This document shows, piece by piece, positions 57,573-64,000 of a DNA stretch of 64,000 nucleotides. Location of the stretch: NCBI RefSeq assembly GCF_002432125.1, contig NZ_DJFS01000070.1:95099-159098 (forward strand), in the 5' to 3' direction. The position numbers and the translations under genes were made by a program. The DNA is from Brevundimonas sp. UBA5866 (lineage in GTDB: Bacteria > Pseudomonadota > Alphaproteobacteria > Caulobacterales > Caulobacteraceae). Under the pieces are notes generated by a model that saw nothing but the letters and a program-made list of their open reading frames with translations, searched no databases and had not been told where the DNA came from. Position 1 is the first letter of the stretch. Every line of letters starts with the position of its first letter.

Positions 57573-58688
57573 ATGACCTCCCGCATCCGTAATGCCTATG
57601 ACATCCGCGTTGAAGAAGGTGTCATTGCCCCCGATCCGGCCCAGCTTCGTCTGATTGCCGAACTGGAACGACTGGAATCCGATCTTTCCCAAAAGGGTCT
57701 GTTCGGCAAGGTGCCCGCCGTGCGCGGCATCTATATCTGGGGCCCGCCCGGTCGCGGCAAATCCATGCTGATGGACCTGTTCTATTCGGCCATACCGGAG
57801 CAACGGAAGGTCCGCGCCCACTTCCACGCCTTTATGGCGCGTGTCCATGATCTGGTGCGCCAGTGGCGCGAAGGCGACAGGGCCCAGCGAAAGGCCGTGT
57901 TCGGTGTGCACAAGGGCGACGATCCCATTCCGCCGGTCGCCAATCTGATCGCATCGGAAGCCCGTCTGCTGTGCTTCGACGAGTTGCAGGTGACGGATAT
58001 CGCCGACGCCATGATCCTGGGCCGGTTATTCGATGTCCTGTTCGAGAAGAGGGTGGTTTTGGCCATCACCTCCAACCGCGCACCGGAGGACCTGTACAAA
58101 AACGGCCTGAACCGTCAGCTCTTTTTGCCCTTCATCGATATCCTGCGCGAGAAGACCGTGGTGGTCGAAACGGCGGGCGCGAAGGATTTCCGCCTTGATC
58201 GCCTGTCTGGTGACAAGGTCTGGTTCGCCACCGATGGCGAGGGCAATGCCGCGGCGTTTGAACGCCTGTGGTCTGACCTCAAGGGAGGCGAGCCGGAAGA
58301 GCCCACCGTGTTGCCGGTCCTGGGACGCGAAGTCGTCGTGGAGCGCACGGTTGGCGGCATGGCGCGGGCGACCTTCGCCGAGCTGTGCGGTCGCCCGCTT
58401 GGACCTCAGGATTATCTGGCCATCGCCAAACGTTTCCATACGGTGTTTCTGGAACAGGTGCCGCGCCTTGGCCCGAATAACCGTCAGGAAGCCCGCCGCC
58501 TCGTGACCCTGATCGACGCCCTGTACGAGGCCAAGACCCGACTGGTGGTGCTGGCCGATGCGGAACCGGAAGTCCTCTACCCCGAAGGCGACGGCGCCTT
58601 CGAGTTCGAACGTACCGTCTCGCGCCTCAACGAAATGCGAAGCCAAAGCTGGCTCGAACACGAGCCTGAAGCTCTGAAATCCCACTGA
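57573..58688 (+). CDS. zapE: Cell division protein ZapE (AFG1-like ATPase)
   Basis: 371 residues. AAA-type P-loop protein: Walker A GIYIWGPPGRGKSMLMDLFY (about 48-67), Walker B RLLCFDELQVTDIADAMIL, sensor region VLAITSNRAPEDLYKNGLNR. The AFG1 family includes E. coli ZapE, which destabilises FtsZ polymers late in division, and mitochondrial AFG1/LACE1. The ATG at 57573 is preferred because the upstream frame (from 57420) is not conserved in type; GGAGG lies 15 bp upstream, a rather long spacing. Divergent from asd. Confidence 0.9.
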   Translation: MTSRIRNAYDIRVEEGVIAPDPAQLRLIAELERLESDLSQKGLFGKVPAVRGIYIWGPPGRGKSMLMDLFYSAIPEQRKVRAHFHAFMARVHDLVRQWREGDRAQRKAVFGVHKGDDPIPPVANLIASEARLLCFDELQVTDIADAMILGRLFDVLFEKRVVLAITSNRAPEDLYKNGLNRQLFLPFIDILREKTVVVETAGAKDFRLDRLSGDKVWFATDGEGNAAAFERLWSDLKGGEPEEPTVLPVLGREVVVERTVGGMARATFAELCGRPLGPQDYLAIAKRFHTVFLEQVPRLGPNNRQEARRLVTLIDALYEAKTRLVVLADAEPEVLYPEGDGAFEFERTVSRLNEMRSQSWLEHEPEALKSH

Positions 58689-58700
58689 GCGAAATAGAAA

Positions 58701-58733
58701 AAGGGCCGCCCCGAATTCGAGGCGGCCCTTAAT
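58701..58733 (+). terminator. Intrinsic terminator after zapE
   Basis: Perfect 10-bp stem AAGGGCCGCC (58701-58710) / GGCGGCCCTT (58721-58730), loop CCGAATTCGA, weak T-tract (TTAATCTT). A-rich left flank makes it usable for the minus strand too. Confidence 0.75.
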
Positions 58734-58749
58734 CTTATCCAGCGCGGGA

Positions 58750-58815
58750 TCGCTCAAGCAGTGAGCGACCGCGTCGCGAGCGGTAGCGATCTCTCGCTCC
58801 GCCCGCGCAGCGGGC
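58750..58815. repeat. Hairpin-rich GCGAGCG spacer between zapE and mdh
   Basis: Contains TCGCTCA/TGAGCGA (58750-58756 and 58762-58768, 5-nt loop), repeated GCGAGCG/GATCTCTCGC words, and GCCCGC-GCA-GCGGGC (58801-58815), all just after the mdh stop. No T-run on the minus strand, so its terminator value is doubtful; it may protect the mdh mRNA 3' end. Confidence 0.4.
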
Positions 58816-58820
58816 CAGTA

Positions 58821-59783
<963 letters not shown>

Positions 59784-59924
59784 TTAAGGTCTCTCCAGTC
59801 GATGTTGCGTGTGCAAACACTATTCGATGGCGGGCGGTCTAGACCCGCGAGGGAGCGGGAGCAAGTCTCCCGCGTTTGGGCTTTGGTCTTCAACACAGTG
59901 TCCCACCACAAGGTAGCTTGGCTT

Positions 59925-60656
59925 ATGAACTCCCAGTCCGACCCGACCACATATGAAAACAAGGCTTTAACCCAGGCCTTGGCGTGGAGAACGCGTCAGC
60001 ACAGAAAGCCGGGTCTGTGGGATCGTTCTACGCGTGCCACGCAGGACAAGATCAACAATATCATTCCCGAAGCTGTCCATAAGACGGTCACTGCGGTGAT
60101 GAAGCAGATGACCAAGGCCATCATGACGGGCTCGGGCTGGACAGCCGCAGAGCCGCGCACGGAAGGCACGCTGGAAGAGCGCGAACTGGCGATCTACGAA
60201 TTGATGAAAACCTATCGTACGACGGCCAGTGTTGAGGGCGCTGTAGCGGGGGCTGGAGGCTTCCTCTTGGCGGCTGCAGACCTTCCGGCTTTTATGGCCA
60301 TCAAGATCAAACTGCTGTTCGAGATCTGCGCCGTCTATGGCTTTGACAGCCGCAATCCCGAAGAGCGCCTATTTATCCTGCGCATCTTCCATCTGGCCTT
60401 TTCCAGCGCCCGTCAGAGGCCAGCGGCACTGGCTGCGCTGGAAGCCAGCTCTCCCGATCTGGAAGGCGAGCCGGTCCAGATCGACTGGCGCCAGTTCCAG
60501 CTCGAGTACAGGGACTATATCGATCTGGCCAAGCTGCTGCAGCTCATGCCTGTGATCGGCGCGCCGGTGGGGGCGGTGGTCAACTGGCGCTTGACCTCCC
60601 ATCTGGCCAAGACGGCGGTTCAGGCCTATCGACTGCGGTGGTTTAACGAGGTCTAG
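59925..60656 (+). CDS. EcsC family protein
   Basis: 243 residues from the ATG at 59925. A positively charged N-terminus (AWRTRQHRKPGLWDRSTRAT) is followed by amphipathic/hydrophobic helices with VEGAVAGAGGFLLAAADLPA, FMAIKIKLLFEICAVYGFDS and VIGAPVGAVVNWRLTSHLAK, the EcsC pattern. EcsC accompanies an ABC transporter in Bacillus, but stand-alone proteobacterial members have no known function. A much longer open frame upstream is antisense to mdh and is not coding. The HIT gene follows after 5 bp. Confidence 0.85.
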   Translation: MNSQSDPTTYENKALTQALAWRTRQHRKPGLWDRSTRATQDKINNIIPEAVHKTVTAVMKQMTKAIMTGSGWTAAEPRTEGTLEERELAIYELMKTYRTTASVEGAVAGAGGFLLAAADLPAFMAIKIKLLFEICAVYGFDSRNPEERLFILRIFHLAFSSARQRPAALAALEASSPDLEGEPVQIDWRQFQLEYRDYIDLAKLLQLMPVIGAPVGAVVNWRLTSHLAKTAVQAYRLRWFNEV

Positions 60657-60661
60657 TCCAC

Positions 60662-61099
60662 ATGGTCCCAGCAGACACCTTTCAGGCCGCAGCTGCATTC
60701 GAAGCGGCCTCTCTTCATGTCGCGGACTGGCCCCTGTGTCAGGTGCGGCTACAGAATGACGGGCGTTTCTGCTGGCTGATCCTGCTGCCCCGCGTGGAGG
60801 GCGCGGTGGAGCTGTCGGACCTGACGGCCGATCAGCGCGCGACGCTGATGGAGGAAGCCGTCGAGGCGGGCCGTCTGGTTGCGGCGATGGCACAGACCGA
60901 ATGCGCGGCGGTCGACAAGATCAACACCGCCGCCATCGGCAATGTGACCTCGCAACTGCATGTCCATGTGGTGGGGCGGCGTCGCGATGATCCCCTGTGG
61001 CCCGATCCTGTCTGGGGGCGTCCCGGGGCAATTTTTTGTGAACCGGCGGTCCTTGAAAGCCGTATCCAAACCGTCAAATCGTATCAACTGGCCGTCTAG
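60662..61099 (+). CDS. HIT-domain protein
   Basis: 145 residues. HIT-superfamily nucleotide hydrolase or transferase. The core motif is QLHVHVVGRRRDD (about 99-111); the usual H-x-H-x-H-x-x reads Q-L-H-V-H-V-V, so the first His is Gln while the presumed catalytic middle and last His remain. This Q-form is a recognised subgroup. The N-terminus contains FCWLILLPRVEGAVELSDL. Substrate unknown. It follows ecsC by 5 bp and precedes the sdh operon. Confidence 0.87.
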   Translation: MVPADTFQAAAAFEAASLHVADWPLCQVRLQNDGRFCWLILLPRVEGAVELSDLTADQRATLMEEAVEAGRLVAAMAQTECAAVDKINTAAIGNVTSQLHVHVVGRRRDDPLWPDPVWGRPGAIFCEPAVLESRIQTVKSYQLAV

Positions 61100-61201
61100 C
61101 GAACTTAATGACCCGACTAAGGGCGTGGGTTCGTTGACATCGCCTGCTGCACGGCACAAAAGCCTTTGCAACAGTCTGACCCTGAATTTCCACAGGTTTT
61201 T

Positions 61202-61216
61202 TGAGAATCATTCGCA
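61202..61216 (+). promoter_or_regulatory. Fur-box-like sequence overlapping the sdhC start codon
   Basis: TGAGAATCATTCGCA matches the classical 7-1-7 Fur box TGATAATCATTATCA at 12 of 15 positions. Its last A is the A of the sdhC ATG. A candidate -35 (TTGACA, 61134-61139) lies 60-70 bp upstream. Binding is unproven. Confidence 0.45.
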
Positions 61217-61677
61217 TGTCGAACCATCAGGCAGCGGGTGGGGCTAACGGCGACCGCACCGGCCGTTACGTCCGCCACCCCAACGGGCACGTCACGCCGA
61301 TGTCGCCCTTCACTTCGATCTGGCGCTGGCACATCACCATGGTGGCCTCGATCCTGTTCCGTGTGACCATTGGCGCGGCCACGGTCGGCGCGGTTTTGGT
61401 TCTGGGCTGGCTGGCGACCGCCGCCAATGGCGCAGAGGCCCTGACCAAGCTGCAGGCCTGCCTCGCCTCGCCGCTGGGCCTGATCGTCGGCTTCGGCCTG
61501 ACCGTCGTTCTGTTCTCCTTCTTCCTGAACGGCGCCCGCCACCTGATCAACGACTTCGGCCACGGCCTGACCGTGAAGTCGGCCAACTTGCTGTCGCGCA
61601 TCGCTGTGTGGGGCCCGCTGGTTCTGGCCGTGCTGTTCTGGGTCGCCCTGTTCGCAACCGGAAAGGTTTCGCTGTGA
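61216..61677 (+). CDS. sdhC: Succinate dehydrogenase cytochrome b556 subunit SdhC
   Basis: 153 residues. Membrane anchor of complex II with three helices (about 45-70, 87-112, 128-150). The quinone-site segment MSPFTSIWRWHITMVASILF is typical, and the haem-ligand histidine is in LNGARHLINDFGHGLT. Inner membrane. Start ATG at 61216. The stop overlaps the sdhD GTG. First gene of sdhCDAB. Confidence 0.94.
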   Translation: MSNHQAAGGANGDRTGRYVRHPNGHVTPMSPFTSIWRWHITMVASILFRVTIGAATVGAVLVLGWLATAANGAEALTKLQACLASPLGLIVGFGLTVVLFSFFLNGARHLINDFGHGLTVKSANLLSRIAVWGPLVLAVLFWVALFATGKVSL

Positions 61678-62063
61678 GCGCTGCACCTAAGTTCAAAAAC
61701 AATGTGAAGATCTCCGAGCGCCACGGTGCCGGTGAGTGGAAGCTGGAAAAAGCGCTTCTGCTGCTTTTGATGCCGCTGAGCCTGTGGGTTGCCTCGACCG
61801 GCTTCACCCTCGCCGGTGCCGATGCTGCCACGGTCGCCGCATGGTTCGCCAACAAGCTGAACATCGGTCTTGCCATCGTCACGGCTCTGGCCTTCTTCGG
61901 CTTTGCCTATCTCGCCTGGAAGGTGATCATCGAGGACTACGTACCTGCGCCGTCGTCGCGCAAGTCGCTGAGCGTCGTCGCCCTGATCGTCTTTGTTGCG
62001 CTGGCTGCTGCCAGCATCTTCTTCATCGTGCGCGCCGCCGCTGCGCTGGCCGCAGGAGCTTAA
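61674..62063 (+). CDS. sdhD: Succinate dehydrogenase membrane anchor subunit SdhD
   Basis: 129 residues with a GTG start overlapping the sdhC stop. Three membrane helices: LLLLLMPLSLWVASTGFTLA, LAIVTALAFFGFAYLAWKVI and VVALIVFVALAAASIFFIVR. The conserved IIEDY after helix 2 is present, including the quinone-site tyrosine. The histidine normally 11 residues before that Asp, the second axial ligand of haem b (E. coli SdhD His71), is Phe here, and the only His in the protein is in the N-terminal SERHGAGEW. So the haem may be single-ligated or differently bound. Confidence 0.9.
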   Translation: MSAAPKFKNNVKISERHGAGEWKLEKALLLLLMPLSLWVASTGFTLAGADAATVAAWFANKLNIGLAIVTALAFFGFAYLAWKVIIEDYVPAPSSRKSLSVVALIVFVALAAASIFFIVRAAAALAAGA

Positions 62064-62069
62064 TCGACC

Positions 62070-63854
62070 ATGGCTGCTTACGAGCTTATCGATCACGAAT
62101 ACGACGTCGTTGTCGTCGGTGCGGGTGGCTCTGGCCTCCGTGCCGCTCTCGGCGCCGCCCAGCAGGGCCTGAAGGTCGCCTGCGTTACCAAGGTCTTCCC
62201 GACCCGCTCGCATACCGTGGCCGCCCAGGGCGGTATCTCGGCTTCGCTGGGCAACATGGGCGAGGACAGCTGGCAATGGCACATGTACGACACCGTCAAG
62301 GGTTCGGACTGGCTGGGTGACCAGGACGCTATCGAATATCTGGTCCGTAACGCGCCGCAGGCCGTTTACGAGCTGGAACACTGGGGTGTGCCGTTCTCGC
62401 GTACCGAGGAAGGCAAGATCTACCAGCGCGCCTTCGGCGGTATGACCCGCAACTTCGGTGAAGGTCCGGTGCAGCGCACCTGCGCCGCCGCCGACCGTAC
62501 CGGCCACGCCATCCTGCACACCCTGTACGGCCAGTCGGTCCGTCGCGAGGTCGAGTTCTTCGTCGAATACTTCGCCCTCGACCTGATCATGCAAGACGGT
62601 GCCTGCACCGGCGTGACGGCCCTGCAGCTCGACAACGGCCAGATGCACCAGTTCCGCGCCAAGATGGTCGTTCTGGCCACCGGCGGTTACGGCCGTGCCT
62701 ACTTCTCGGCCACCTCGGCCCACACCTGCACCGGCGACGGTAACGCCATGGTGCTGCGCGCCGGTCTGCCGCTGCAGGACATGGAGTTCGTGCAGTTCCA
62801 CCCGACCGGCATCTACGGCGCAGGCTGCCTGATCACCGAGGGTGCCCGCGGTGAAGGCGGTTACCTGACCAACTCCGAAGGCGAGCGTTTCATGGAACGC
62901 TATGCCCCGACGGTTAAGGATTTGGCCCCGCGTGACATGGTCTCGCGCTCGATGACCATCGAAATCCGCGAAGGCCGCGGTGTTGGCCCGAACAAGGACC
63001 ACATCTACCTGCACCTGGACCACCTGGATCCGGCCATCCTGCACGCCCGCCTGCCGGGTATCTCGGAAAGCGCCAAGATCTTTGCTGGCGTGGACGTGAC
63101 CAAGGAGCCGATCCCGGTTCTGCCGACCGTCCACTACAACATGGGCGGTATCCCGACCAACTATCACGGCGAAGTGCTGACCCTGCGCGACGGCAACCCC
63201 GACAGCGTGGTTCCGGGCCTGATGGCCGTGGGCGAAGCCGCCTGCGTCTCGGTGCACGGTGCCAACCGTCTGGGCTCCAACTCGCTGACCGACCTTGTGG
63301 TGTTCGGCCGCGCCGTCGGCCTGCGCTGCGGTGAAGTCGTCGACAAGAACGCCAAGGTGCAAGACGCGCCGAAGTCGCAGATCGACGCCCACATGGCCCG
63401 CTTCGACCGCTTCCGTTACGCTTCGGGCTCGACCCCGACCGCAGAGCTGCGTCTGTCGATGCAGCGCGCCATGCAGTCGGACGCCGCCGTGTTCCGTACC
63501 GGCAAGACGCTGGAAGAAGGCGTTCAGAAGCTGCGCGCCATCGACGCGGCCGGTTCCGACATCAAGACCACGGACCGTGGCCTGATCTGGAACACCGACC
63601 TGATGGAAACCCTCGAGTACGACAACCTGATCTCGCAGGCTCTGGTCACCATCGAGGGCGCTGCCAACCGTACCGAGTCCCGTGGCGCACACGCCCGCGA
63701 GGACTTCCCGGATCGCGACGACACCAACTGGATGAAGCACACCCTGGCGTGGAAGCGTCCGGGCGAGAACGTCCAAATCGATTACCGTCCGGTTCACAAC
63801 TACACCATGTCGGACGAGGTCTCGTACATCGAGCCCAAGGCCCGCGTGTACTAA
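62070..63854 (+). CDS. sdhA: Succinate dehydrogenase flavoprotein subunit SdhA
   Basis: 594 residues. Oxidises succinate to fumarate on covalently bound FAD. The dinucleotide loop [20 protein letters not shown] (about 15-34) is followed by the flavinylated histidine in [17 protein letters not shown], the active-site [20 protein letters not shown] and [19 protein letters not shown]-terminal [11 protein letters not shown]. Six bp after sdhD, 14 bp before sdhB. Confidence 0.97.
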   Translation: MAAYELIDHEYDVVVVGAGGSGLRAALGAAQQGLKVACVTKVFPTRSHTVAAQGGISASLGNMGEDSWQWHMYDTVKGSDWLGDQDAIEYLVRNAPQAVYELEHWGVPFSRTEEGKIYQRAFGGMTRNFGEGPVQRTCAAADRTGHAILHTLYGQSVRREVEFFVEYFALDLIMQDGACTGVTALQLDNGQMHQFRAKMVVLATGGYGRAYFSATSAHTCTGDGNAMVLRAGLPLQDMEFVQFHPTGIYGAGCLITEGARGEGGYLTNSEGERFMERYAPTVKDLAPRDMVSRSMTIEIREGRGVGPNKDHIYLHLDHLDPAILHARLPGISESAKIFAGVDVTKEPIPVLPTVHYNMGGIPTNYHGEVLTLRDGNPDSVVPGLMAVGEAACVSVHGANRLGSNSLTDLVVFGRAVGLRCGEVVDKNAKVQDAPKSQIDAHMARFDRFRYASGSTPTAELRLSMQRAMQSDAAVFRTGKTLEEGVQKLRAIDAAGSDIKTTDRGLIWNTDLMETLEYDNLISQALVTIEGAANRTESRGAHAREDFPDRDDTNWMKHTLAWKRPGENVQIDYRPVHNYTMSDEVSYIEPKARVY

Positions 63855-63868
63855 GGAGGATTTGAAAC

Positions 63869-64000
63869 ATGGTTCAACTCAACCTCCCGCGCGGTTCCAA
63901 GCCGACCACCGGCAAGGTCCACAAGGCTCCGGCCGGCGCCAAGAACGTCAAGACCTACAAGGTCTATCGTTACGACCCGGAAGTGGACGCCGATCCGCGC
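63869..64000 (+). CDS. sdhB: Succinate dehydrogenase iron-sulfur subunit SdhB (5' part only)
   Basis: The first 44 codons are present: MVQLNLPRGSKPTTGKVHKA and then KTYKVYRYDPEVDADPR, the standard SdhB beginning of the ferredoxin-like domain. The cluster cysteines lie beyond the window. AAGGAGGA stands 7 bp before the ATG. Last gene of sdhCDAB. Confidence 0.95.
   Translation, partial: MVQLNLPRGSKPTTGKVHKAPAGAKNVKTYKVYRYDPEVDADPR

Overview
The window looks like chromosomal DNA of an alphaproteobacterium of the order Caulobacterales; I cannot settle between Brevundimonas-, Asticcacaulis- and Caulobacter-like genera. The reasons are protein similarity throughout, high GC with strongly biased codons, promoters fitting the Caulobacter housekeeping pattern (TTGA-type -35, CTANAWC -10), and the block tsaB-rimI-fur-miaB-phoH-ybeY-lnt, typical of alphaproteobacteria. 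No rRNA, tRNA, CRISPR array, insertion sequence or prophage was seen. Both ends cut genes (secB on the left, sdhB on the right).

Layout. 1-5.3 kb: secB, a Tim44-like protein, MltA, a HerA-like ATPase and an AI-2E family permease. 5.3-5.8 kb: an intergenic stretch that appears to encode a small RNA with two C-rich loops and a terminator. 5.8-11.8 kb: giant NAD-glutamate dehydrogenase, UspA, NfuA. 11.9-19.7 kb: two XRE regulators, the tsaB-to-lnt block and a third XRE regulator. 19.8-24.6 kb: a peroxide-defence island (ahpD, ahpC, katG and an OxyR with only one cysteine). 24.7-31.5 kb: both aconitases, acnB and acnA, with an AT-richer two-gene module between them (Panacea-domain antitoxin plus an unrecognised partner, probably its toxin). 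31.7-38.5 kb: ccmAB, Smr, an XRE/DUF2975 pair, a 38-residue hydrophobic peptide, rdgB-hemW, a phosphoesterase and a lipid kinase. 38.6-45 kb: envelope proteins (two glycine-zipper proteins, an OmpA-like lipoprotein, DsbD), pgi and DUF4260. 45-47 kb: groESL under a CIRCE element. 47-58.7 kb: LysR regulator, exported peptidases, serine hydrolase, RarD, asd, ZapE. 58.8-64 kb: mdh, EcsC, HIT and sdhCDAB.

Common threads are central carbon metabolism (acnA, acnB, mdh, sdhCDAB, gdhZ, pgi) together with iron and peroxide control (fur, oxyR, katG, ahpCD, nfuA). A Fur-box-like sequence lies on the sdhC start, and acnB has a leader with two competing hairpins. The most unusual items are the putative small RNA at about 5384-5510, the Panacea toxin-antitoxin candidate at 27378-28677, the single-cysteine OxyR, and an SdhD without the usual haem-ligand histidine. 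All calls come from reading the sequence; no database search or folding program was run.
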